From: Actinomycetes bacterium
Lineage (GTDB): Bacteria; Actinomycetota; Acidimicrobiia; Acidimicrobiales; Palsa-688
NCBI GenBank assembly: GCA_021821705.1
Contig: JAKACE010000013.1
Coordinates: 1-13,452, forward strand
DNA length: 13,452 nucleotides
Direction of reading: 5' to 3'
Positions 6,847 through 12,975 of the stretch are shown one piece after another (positions within the stretch are counted from its first letter, which is position 1; the number at the start of each line of letters is the position of its first letter). A model generated the notes under the pieces. It was given only the letters and a program-made list of their open reading frames with translations, was not told the origin of the DNA and made no database searches. Made by a program: the position numbers and the translations under genes.

Positions 6847-7278
6847 TCAATGTCCCCGGTCGATGCCGTGCTGAGCAAGCCAGGCCCGAGCCCGCGCCGC
6901 CGAAGCCCGCGCCAGCCACGCGTCCTGCACCAGCTCACGCAGCTCTTCGTAGGCCAGCTCGTGCACGTGGCTGGCGCGCACCAGGACCGAGCTGTGGCCG
7001 TAGAAATGTGCGGTGGTAAAAAGTGGCGCCCCACGGCTCATGAGGAGCGCCTCCTTGTCCTCGGCCGACGCCACCCACAAGACGATCACGTCGTCGTAGC
7101 GCTCGCCGGTCAGGGGATCCACGGCGTCGGGCCGGGGTGAACGGTAGAAGACGAACGACTTGCCGCCCACCTGGTAGACGGGCTTGCCGGGCGCGTGGTA
7201 CTCGACCGAGACCGCTGGCATGGCCATGGCCAGGTCGTGCACGTCGCCTGGCCGGGCCCTCCTGGCGTGGCTGGGCAC
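6847..7278 (-). CDS. MmcQ/YjbR family protein
   Basis: A 143-residue protein from GTG 7278. It follows the MmcQ/YjbR pattern: an N-terminal helix DVHDLAMAMPAV (12-23), a strand KSFVFYR (40-46), VIVLWVAS (64-71), EDKEALL, then the family hallmark PLFTTAHFYGHSSVLVR (85-101) and a C-terminal helical segment ending in DAWLARA. The family has a CyaY-like, double-wing fold and is often called DNA-binding, but its biological role is poorly known. The frame is open far upstream, to 7557, but that part lies over the ERCC4-Lsr2 gene in another frame and is not protein-like. GTG 7278 has no Shine-Dalgarno but sits 6 nt after a TACAGT box, so leaderless translation is likely. It is 44 bp downstream of the nuclease gene on the same strand. 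Confidence 0.78.
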   Translation of the reverse strand: MPSHARRARPGDVHDLAMAMPAVSVEYHAPGKPVYQVGGKSFVFYRSPRPDAVDPLTGERYDDVIVLWVASAEDKEALLMSRGAPLFTTAHFYGHSSVLVRASHVHELAYEELRELVQDAWLARASAARARAWLAQHGIDRGH

Positions 7279-7284
7279 ATCCGG

Positions 7285-7311
7285 ACTGTAGCCCACCACT
7301 CGCAACGCCAA
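7285..7311 (-). promoter_or_regulatory. Candidate leaderless promoter of the MmcQ/YjbR gene
   Basis: On the minus strand, TTGGCG (plus 7306-7311), 15 bp and TACAGT (plus 7285-7290) are followed by exactly 6 nt and then the GTG. That is the usual geometry for an actinobacterial leaderless transcript. The spacer is short, so the -10 is better supported than the -35. Confidence 0.4.
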
Positions 7312-7322
7312 CCTGGGGGTGC

Positions 7323-8303
7323 CTAGCCTCCCCGTTGCGCCTCGTCCCAGGCCCGCTGGACCGTCCGGGGGACCCGGCCGCGATCGGTGACGGCCAGGCC
7401 GTTGGCTCGTGCCCAGGCCCGCACCTCTGCAGCTGTGGCTCCCTGCTCCTTCGCTGCTCCCTCGACGGGGCCGAGCACATGGGCGTTGACCCGGTCGACG
7501 GCTGACGGCTCGGCGACCGCCCAGGCGTGTGCCGCTGCCAGGTACCTGTAGGTCCATTCCTCGGCCAGTGCCCTGGTCTCACAGAACACGATAGGCACGC
7601 CGGGCCAGCGGACCTGGCACTCCGCTACGCCGTCGGCAACTGTCGACGGCCGGACCTGGTCCTGCTTGAAGAGCTGGGAGTACCCGGCCTCGACAACTAC
7701 TGCCGCACGGGGCACAGCGGACAGTTCGCCGAGCGCGTAACGCAGGCGGCCGCTCGCAAGGCTGCCTATGAGGTCGGGCATCGACTTTCGCTCGACCGTC
7801 GCCACGAGCACGCCGTCGAGGACGAGCCCGTAGTCGCCGCAGGGCAGCGCCCTGCCGACGGTGCGCACCTGCTGCTTTTCGAAGCGGTACGCATAACGCT
7901 CGTGGGCGTCGACGACGATCTCGAGGTCGGCGATGCCCCGGGCACGGGCGCTCGGAAGTGTGACCCGGGGCCGGGCCTGCTTGCGGGTACGAGGCGATTG
8001 CCAGAAGACCGCGTCCCGGCCCCGGGCGGTCGTGAAGACGAGCTGGGAGCGGTTCTCCCGAGCCCGTGCCGCGACCAGGTCGACCGCTGCGCCGCGACGG
8101 GCACACGAGCGCAGCGGCACCCGCTCGACGATGTCGGGGGCCACGGGCCACTCCTCGAGCGGGACGGGGTAGCAGTAGAGAGCCTTGGTGCGCGGCCAGG
8201 TACCTGAGGTCCGCAGCACGAGGCCACCCCCGAGAGGGACCCTCATCAGGTAGGCCAGGGTCGAGGCAGGGTCGGGGTTGGCGGCGATGAGCAGCTCTGC
8301 CAT
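7323..8303 (-). CDS. ERCC4 (XPF-type) nuclease domain fused to C-terminal Lsr2 DNA-binding domain
   Basis: A 326-residue protein from ATG 8303. Residues 1-120 match nothing I recognise. Residues about 125-245 are an ERCC4 nuclease core: IVVDAHERY (D132, E135), GDYGLVLDG (D157) and VERKSMPDLIGSLASGRL (E171-R172-K173, D177), very close to the VERKx3DLIxSL signature of eukaryotic XPF, with every usual catalytic residue kept. Residues about 288-322 form an Lsr2-like helical domain, AAEVRAWARANGLAVTDRGR then a final helix. Its RGR (308-310) corresponds to the hook by which Lsr2 enters the minor groove of A/T-rich DNA. No tandem HhH domain, which XPF nucleases use for DNA binding, is present, so the Lsr2 part may replace it. 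Structure-specific or A/T-biased DNA cleavage in repair or against foreign DNA is inferred. A TAGTCC box lies 6 nt before the ATG, with no Shine-Dalgarno. Confidence 0.85.
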   Translation of the reverse strand: MAELLIAANPDPASTLAYLMRVPLGGGLVLRTSGTWPRTKALYCYPVPLEEWPVAPDIVERVPLRSCARRGAAVDLVAARARENRSQLVFTTARGRDAVFWQSPRTRKQARPRVTLPSARARGIADLEIVVDAHERYAYRFEKQQVRTVGRALPCGDYGLVLDGVLVATVERKSMPDLIGSLASGRLRYALGELSAVPRAAVVVEAGYSQLFKQDQVRPSTVADGVAECQVRWPGVPIVFCETRALAEEWTYRYLAAAHAWAVAEPSAVDRVNAHVLGPVEGAAKEQGATAAEVRAWARANGLAVTDRGRVPRTVQRAWDEAQRGG

Positions 8304-8382
8304 GAAATGGGACTATTGCACAGGGTCGGCGCCAAACCTGGCCAAGGCGCTCGAGGGCCCAACCGGCACCAGGAGGACAGGG

Positions 8383-9591
8383 CTAATGCCCCGGGGCCAG
8401 GCCCGGGAAGTCCAGTTGGAGCACGGCGGTCAGCTCATTGACGGTCAAGGCCCCCTCGTGACGGGCGAGTATGGTGCCGTGGCGCCCGACTATGAAGGTC
8501 ACGGGCAACCCGTCGACCCGGTAGGAGGACGCGACGGTCCCGTTGCGGTCGGCCAGGAGCGGATAGCGTACTCCCGCCCGGCGGGCGAAGGACGCGGCCG
8601 CCTGGCGGGGGTCGGCCACGTCGACACCCACGAAGTCGACCCTGCCGCCGAAGCTGTTGTCGACCCGCTGGAGGGCCGGCATCTCCTGGGTGCAGACGCT
8701 GCATGTACTGGCCCAGAAATTGACCACCAGTGGCTTGCCCTCGAGGGCGGCGAGGCTCCTGGTGGCCCCCGTGCCGAGCTGGCGGAGGCTGAAGCCCGGG
8801 GCGCTTTGGCCGAGCGTGGCGCCGCTGGTCGTCGGCGAGCCGACGCCTGTGCCTCCGACACGAACGCGCTCCGCCGGCGGCAACAGGTCGTCGGCCATCG
8901 TGGCCAGGGTGTGGGCGTAGTAGGCGGTCGAGATGGGGCCGGTGGTGAAGTCCCCGATGGCGCGCGTCCGGCCGCTCGGGGCGATGAACTCCAGTGTGGC
9001 GTCGTGCACGACGGTCCTGGCTTTGCGGTTGAGCTCCACGGTGACGTGGTAAGCGGACCATGTGGCCCGGAGCTGGCCCGGGGTGCCGGTCACGTAGACC
9101 CAGTTGTGGAAGTGCTCCAGGTCGTTGCGCACCGACCAGGCCCGCAGCGAAGCCGGAGCCGGATAGAAGGGGTTGGCGTTGACCGCCAGGAAAACGACGT
9201 GCCTGGCTGCGGCGCCGAGGTCGCGCTCGGCGGCCACGATGTCCTGAGCGTAGAGGGCGCACAGGTCGGTGCAGCGGTCGTCGTTCAGGGACCAGATCAC
9301 GACCCTGCCCCGGAACTGGCTCAGAGAGGTGGGCCGGCCGTACTGGTCGACCAGGTGGAAATCCGGTGCGATGAGCGGTTGGCCCGCCGGCAGGACGTTG
9401 AGGTCGACCAGGTTGGCGTCGGCCAGGCTGATGCCCGGAGCCGGCCCCCCCGAGGCCGCCCCGAGCGAGGGCGACGGTGCGCCCGGCGGGGCAAACAGGA
9501 GTGCCGCCAGCACGACGGCCAGCGCCACGCCGAGGCCGACGAAGAGGAGCTGGCGCCGGGGCCGGCGCCGAACAGCCGTTTCAGCGGGCAC
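8383..9591 (-). CDS. Membrane-anchored double redoxin: SCO-like plus TlpA-like domains
   Basis: A 402-residue protein. Basic residues 7-13 and one hydrophobic helix (14-33) anchor it with both domains outside the membrane. The first domain, about 72-240, is SCO-like: PDFHLVDQYGRP (76-87), a C-x3-C pair in DRCTDLC (C107, C111), and HNWVYVTG leading to VVHDA with H196, the residues used by SCO1 to bind copper. The second, about 258-395, is a TlpA/ResA-type thioredoxin: APGFSLRQLG, NFWASTCSVC (C297, C300) and the cis-proline loop GLPVTFIVG (361-369). SCO proteins help assemble the CuA site of cytochrome oxidase; TlpA-type proteins reduce apocytochromes or SCO itself. Having both on one chain suggests intramolecular electron delivery. 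Its ATG lies inside the end of the CcdA gene (11-bp overlap), pointing to translational coupling. Confidence 0.88.
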   Translation of the reverse strand: MPAETAVRRRPRRQLLFVGLGVALAVVLAALLFAPPGAPSPSLGAASGGPAPGISLADANLVDLNVLPAGQPLIAPDFHLVDQYGRPTSLSQFRGRVVIWSLNDDRCTDLCALYAQDIVAAERDLGAAARHVVFLAVNANPFYPAPASLRAWSVRNDLEHFHNWVYVTGTPGQLRATWSAYHVTVELNRKARTVVHDATLEFIAPSGRTRAIGDFTTGPISTAYYAHTLATMADDLLPPAERVRVGGTGVGSPTTSGATLGQSAPGFSLRQLGTGATRSLAALEGKPLVVNFWASTCSVCTQEMPALQRVDNSFGGRVDFVGVDVADPRQAAASFARRAGVRYPLLADRNGTVASSYRVDGLPVTFIVGRHGTILARHEGALTVNELTAVLQLDFPGLAPGH

Positions 9592-10606
9592 TGCTCACCT
9601 CCGTGCCGGGGGTCGACAACCTCACCGGCGCCGGCGCTGGTACCGGCGAGGCGGTTGCCCCCAGCCCGGCGGTTGCTCCGGGGGAGGCGGTTGCCCCCGG
9701 CGAGGCGGTTGCCCGGGTGGCAGCCCGACGCCCTGGCCTCGGCCCGGCGGAGGGTTGCGCAGGCACACCCGGGGCCCGGCCCCGGGCGCCGACGGCGAGC
9801 AGCGCCCCCACCACGAGTGCACCGGCCAGCGCCCCGATCAGGCGGGCATGGGCGTTGACGAGGGATGCGACCGATTGCTGGGCGCTCGTCACCCAGCCCT
9901 CGAAGGGTGCCGTGCTCACGGGAGAGACGATGGCGGTGACCCAGTAGCCGGCCAGGTACAGGCCTACCAGCACCAGCAGTGCCCCTCCGACCATAGGGAC
10001 ATAACGCGACAGGCGCCGCAGCGGGCGCAGCGCCCGCGGCCCGGCCAGGGCGACTACGACCGCCAAGGCGATGAGCACGGTGCCCATGCCCAGCCCGTAG
10101 GAAAGGAACACCCCTGCACCGGTCGCAGCGCCGAGGTGGGTGAAGCTGGCGGCCACGCCGCTCAGGAACAGCGGCAGGGCACAGCCGATCGAAGCCACGG
10201 CGTAGGAGGCGCCGAAGGCGGCCAGGGCGACAGGGCGCCGCATGCCACGGCCGGCACGCCCCAGCCGCATTTGCAGCTTGAGCGGGTGCTGGAGCAGCCA
10301 CGCCATGCCGAGGCCCACCATGGCGACGCCCACACCCACCATCACGTAGCGGGCGACTGTGACGGCGTGGTCGGCAAAGGTCACCCACCCAAGCTCCACG
10401 ACCAGGCCGAGGGTGCCGAAGACAGCGACGAAACCGGCTGTCATCAGGGCACCCGAACGCAGCGCACGCGCCACCTGGCCCACCGCCCCACCAGCAGGGT
10501 TGCCGGCCACGAACAGCTCCAGGTAGGCCGGCAGGAGCGGGAAGCCGCAGGGGTTGACGACCGCCAGCATGCCGAGGGTGAACGCGTACAGGAGCTCCGG
10601 GGTCAT
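9581..10606 (-). CDS. CcdA/DsbD-type membrane thiol-disulfide transporter
   Basis: A 341-residue protein with a hydrophobic core of about six to seven helices (residues 5-270). The two redox cysteines of CcdA are visible: VVNPCGFPLLPAYL (C20) in the first helix and SIGCALPLFLSG (C142) in the fourth region, each with the family prolines. CcdA carries electrons from cytoplasmic thioredoxin across the membrane to extracytoplasmic partners; here the partner is almost surely the overlapping double-redoxin gene. The C-terminal tail (about 275-341) is a Pro/Ala/Thr-rich low-complexity region with ATASPG-type hexapeptides encoded by an 18-bp repeat, absent from ordinary CcdA. ATG 10606 gives a normal N-terminus, but neither a Shine-Dalgarno nor a clear promoter is seen in front of it. 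Confidence 0.88.
   Translation of the reverse strand: MTPELLYAFTLGMLAVVNPCGFPLLPAYLELFVAGNPAGGAVGQVARALRSGALMTAGFVAVFGTLGLVVELGWVTFADHAVTVARYVMVGVGVAMVGLGMAWLLQHPLKLQMRLGRAGRGMRRPVALAAFGASYAVASIGCALPLFLSGVAASFTHLGAATGAGVFLSYGLGMGTVLIALAVVVALAGPRALRPLRRLSRYVPMVGGALLVLVGLYLAGYWVTAIVSPVSTAPFEGWVTSAQQSVASLVNAHARLIGALAGALVVGALLAVGARGRAPGVPAQPSAGPRPGRRAATRATASPGATASPGATAGLGATASPVPAPAPVRLSTPGTEVSSAR
9645..9716 (-). repeat. 18-bp tandem repeat, four copies, in the CcdA gene tail
   Basis: Four 18-bp units (9645-9662, 9663-9680, 9681-9698, 9699-9716) share a GGCGGTTGC core, with the second most diverged. They encode, on the minus strand, ATASPG-like hexapeptides near residues 298-321. The unit length keeps the frame, so copy number could vary freely. 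The peptide resembles a disordered linker. Confidence 0.8.
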
Positions 10607-10956
10607 ATCGGGTCAGGGTCTGCGCTGCACGCCGCCGGCCCACTGCCTGCCCGAAGCGTACCCGTCGAGGTTGGCGGCGGGGGTTGCCGCAACGCTCCAC
10701 AGGGTGGCGACCTCCACTGCCCGTAACACACCCCAGAGCCTACCCGGGCTGAGGCCAGCCTCAGCCCGCCCCTTCGGCACGGGGACGTCGACAGGGACGC
10801 CGGGCCCGTGTAGAGGCTGAGCCGGGGCGCCTACTTCGCCGGTCGGGCCCGGCCCCTACCGCAAGGCAGCTGTGAGCCCTACGCTCGCGTTCTGTCGTAC
10901 CTGTCAAGGCACCGACCCCCATCGGCAAAGTTGCACTTCATACCCAGGAGATGACA
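10607..10956. other. 350-bp intergenic region between divergent ccdA-like and VOC genes
   Basis: No convincing gene lies here. It contains the 10745-10768 hairpin, a third copy of the hairpin core at 10815-10821, a GCCGGG/CCCGGC pair (10821-10826, 10848-10853), and AGGAG (10946-10950) before the VOC start. Promoters for both flanking genes must be here or close by, but I see no good -35/-10 pair. There is no tRNA-like or known riboswitch sequence that I can identify. Confidence 0.6.
10745..10768. repeat. Perfect 10-bp hairpin with CCAG loop
   Basis: CGGGCTGAGG, CCAG and CCTCAGCCCG form a perfect stem-loop. There is no T tract on either side. The inner GGCTGAG (10747-10753) recurs at 10815-10821, so the CTCAGCC arm (10760-10766) could pair with either copy in RNA. 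Possible roles are a leader structure of the VOC-LigD transcript, a dyad operator, or a terminator of unknown RNA. Confidence 0.6.
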
Positions 10957-11760
10957 ATGACCAAGTGGGCAGAGGCACCGGTGGGCGCCCCTTGCTGGGC
11001 GGATCTCTGGACCTCCGACGTCGAGGGCAGCCGTCGGTTCTACAGCCGCCTCTTCGGCTGGGAGGCACAGGAGCCGGACCCCGGCTACGGCGGGTACTTC
11101 ATGTTCACACGCCAGGGTGCCCCCATCGCCGGCGGTATGGGCTCGATGGGCGACATGCAGGCCAACGACACCTGGAAGCCTTTCTTCTGCACCCACGACA
11201 TCGGGACCGCACTCGAGAAGGCCGAGTCGGCCGGGGGGAGCATCGTGGCCGGGGCCATGCCCATCGACAGGCTCGGCAGCCAGGCCGTCGTAGTCGACCC
11301 GACAGGCGCCACCTTCGGGCTCTGGCAACCGGGCCAGTTCCATGGCTTCTCGGCGACGGGAGAAGACGGCGCGCCGAGCTGGTTCGAGCTTCACACCGCC
11401 GACCACCCCGTAGCCGTCACCTTCTACCGCGAGGTGCTGGGCGCGGAGTTCTCCGCCGTCGGCGATACCGACCAGTTCCGCTACTGGACCTTCCGCAGCC
11501 CGGGCACGGGCGAGGACGTCGGCGGCATCATGGACTCGGGTTCGTGGGTGGCCGCCGGCGCAGCGGCGTGGTCGGTGTACTGGGAGGTCGACGACATCGA
11601 AGCCACAGCCGCGCTGGTCGCCGAGCTCGGCGGGACGGTGCGCCGGCCCCCCGAGACAACCCCCTACGGCAAGCTGGCCGTGATGGCCGACCCGGCAGGC
11701 GCCGAGTTCAGGCTGCGGACCAGTCCGGGAGGCCGGCACCAGGCGCCCACCGGACAGTAG
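10957..11760 (+). CDS. Two-module VOC (glyoxalase/dioxygenase superfamily) protein, Rv0577-like
   Basis: A 267-residue protein. AGGAG at 10946-10950 has a 6-nt gap to ATG 10957 but none to the in-frame ATG 10951, so 10957 is chosen. Two tandem VOC modules are visible: about 10-125 (GAPCWADLWTSDVEGSRRFY to VVVDPTGATFGLWQ) and about 139-255 (APSWFELHTADHPVAVTFY to AVMADPAGAEFRLR). The pattern resembles mycobacterial Rv0577 (CFP30B/TB27.3, the 27-kDa antigen). The VOC fold binds metals or small molecules in many enzymes and resistance proteins; this subgroup has no agreed reaction, and I do not assign lactoylglutathione lyase. The LigD-like gene starts 4 bp after its stop, so the two are very likely co-transcribed, although no functional link to repair is evident. 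Confidence 0.88.
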   Translation: MTKWAEAPVGAPCWADLWTSDVEGSRRFYSRLFGWEAQEPDPGYGGYFMFTRQGAPIAGGMGSMGDMQANDTWKPFFCTHDIGTALEKAESAGGSIVAGAMPIDRLGSQAVVVDPTGATFGLWQPGQFHGFSATGEDGAPSWFELHTADHPVAVTFYREVLGAEFSAVGDTDQFRYWTFRSPGTGEDVGGIMDSGSWVAAGAAAWSVYWEVDDIEATAALVAELGGTVRRPPETTPYGKLAVMADPAGAEFRLRTSPGGRHQAPTGQ

Positions 11761-11764
11761 GCGG

Positions 11765-12832
11765 ATGAGCGCCGAGGAGCCTGGCGGGCGCCGCCCGGGC
11801 CCGGGTGATGGCGACGCCGTTGAAGTCCACGTCGCAGGCCGGATCATCAGCATCTCCAACCCCGACAAGATCCTCTTCCCCGAGCGCGGCGCGACCAAGC
11901 TCGACCTGGTGCGCTACTACCAGGCCGTCGAGGGGCCCCTCATGCGGGCCATGGGCGGGCGGCCCGTCCTCCTGCAGCGGTTCCCGAACGGGGCCACCGG
12001 GCCCTCGTTCTTCCAGAAGCGAGTACCGCAGAAGCGGCCTGAATGGCTCACCACCACGGTCGTGTCCACCCCCAACGGCACCGACAGCGACGCCCTCGTC
12101 GCAGCCGACCTCGCCCACGTACTGTGGGCTGTCAACCTGGCCTGCCTGGGGTTCCACGTATGGCCGTACCAGGCTGACGACCCAGGCCACGCCGACCAGC
12201 TGAGGGTCGACCTGGACCCCTCGCCCGGCACGACGTTCGACATGGTCCGCGAGGCGGCCGCCGAGACCAAGGCTCTGTTCGACGAGCTGTGTATCGCCTC
12301 CGCACCGAAGACGACGGGCAACCGGGGGGCCCACGTCTTCGTCCCCCTCGAGCACGACTGGGATGCCATGCAGGTGCGAGCCTGTGCCGTGGCGGTGGCC
12401 CGCGAACTCGAGAGGCGCCGGCCCGATCTCATAACCGCGGCCTGGTGGAAAGAAGAGCGTGGTGCCCGGATCTTCGTGGACTTCAACCAGAACGCCCCGC
12501 ACAAGACGGTCTTCGGTGCGTGGTCGGTGCGAGCCAGGCCGGGCGCACAGGTTTCGACCCCATTTCGCTGGGACGAACTGCCCGACATCGACCCGGACGA
12601 GCTGAACATCGCCAGCGTGCCGGAGCGAGTGTCGAGGATGGGCGACCCGTGGCAGGACGTGGCCCCCCAATCCCTCGGGCCGGTCCTCGAACTGCACGAA
12701 CGAGACGTGGAACGCGGGTTGGCCGATGCCCCGTGGCCGCCGGTGTACCCCAAGATGCCAGGGGAACCACCCAGAGTTGCACCCAGCCGTGCCCGCAAGC
12801 CGCGCCCGGGGACGGGCAGCGCCCGCAACTGA
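11765..12832 (+). CDS. LigD-type primase-polymerase domain protein (NHEJ PolDom)
   Basis: A 355-residue stand-alone polymerase of the archaeo-eukaryotic primase family, as in the PolDom of bacterial LigD and mycobacterial PolD proteins. Visible motifs are ISNPDKILFP (30-39) near the N-terminus, FFQKR (82-86), the metal-binding RVDLDPSPGT with D149 and D151, the nucleotide-contacting GNRGAHVFVPL with H190, and RIFVDFNQN with the third carboxylate D239; then STPFRWDEL and the C-terminal helical part. All catalytic residues are kept, so it should add nucleotides, typically ribonucleotides, at broken DNA ends. No ligase or nuclease domain is attached and no Ku gene is in view. The residue 337-355 tail is basic and low-complexity. 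It starts 4 bp after the VOC stop. Confidence 0.9.
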   Translation: MSAEEPGGRRPGPGDGDAVEVHVAGRIISISNPDKILFPERGATKLDLVRYYQAVEGPLMRAMGGRPVLLQRFPNGATGPSFFQKRVPQKRPEWLTTTVVSTPNGTDSDALVAADLAHVLWAVNLACLGFHVWPYQADDPGHADQLRVDLDPSPGTTFDMVREAAAETKALFDELCIASAPKTTGNRGAHVFVPLEHDWDAMQVRACAVAVARELERRRPDLITAAWWKEERGARIFVDFNQNAPHKTVFGAWSVRARPGAQVSTPFRWDELPDIDPDELNIASVPERVSRMGDPWQDVAPQSLGPVLELHERDVERGLADAPWPPVYPKMPGEPPRVAPSRARKPRPGTGSARN

Positions 12833-12897
12833 CCTCGTTCGCCGGGCCGCCAACTGCGCCTCTTGGCACTCGAGGGACCGCCGAAGAACTACTCGAG

Positions 12898-12951
12898 CGG
12901 TTGAAAGCCCCGACTTCACTGCCGGTTCACCGACATTCGAGGCTTTGACCG
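12898..12951. terminator. Imperfect inverted repeat between convergent PolDom genes
   Basis: The arm at 12898-12913 (CGGTTGAAAGCCCCGA) pairs with 12937-12951 (TCGAGGCTTTGACCG) apart from one bulge and two mismatched positions, around a 23-nt loop. It lies in the 143-bp gap between two converging genes (stops at 12832 and 12976) and is less G+C-rich than its surroundings. A bidirectional terminator is the simplest reading; the long loop lowers confidence. Confidence 0.42.
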
Positions 12952-12975
12952 TTCAAGTTGTCCCGAGGTAGGGCC

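Noticed and set aside
7279..7557. Upstream extension of the MmcQ/YjbR frame to 7557
   Set aside because: It would overlap the Lsr2-encoding end of the nuclease gene in another frame, and it is Arg/Gly/Ser-rich with no family match.
9645..9716. CRISPR or intergenic regulatory repeat
   Set aside because: The 18-bp units are contiguous, coding and in frame inside the CcdA tail.
8278..9858. 526-codon plus-strand frame opposite the SCO-TlpA gene
   Set aside because: No recognisable domain; the other strand carries two redoxin domains with intact cysteine motifs.
9269..10726. 485-codon plus-strand and 459-codon minus-strand frames over the CcdA gene
   Set aside because: Both are alternative-frame shadows. 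Only the 9581-10606 frame gives hydrophobic helices and the two CcdA cysteines.
10554..10820. Small plus-strand gene starting in the CcdA gene
   Set aside because: No Shine-Dalgarno or family match, and its first part is antisense to CcdA codons.
10607..10956. tRNA or known riboswitch in the gap
   Set aside because: No T-loop-like GGTTCGA, acceptor pairing or known aptamer core was found by eye; only the hairpin is clear.
11708..12919. 403-codon minus-strand frame opposite the LigD-type gene
   Set aside because: Composition is biased and motif-free; the plus strand has all PolDom motifs.
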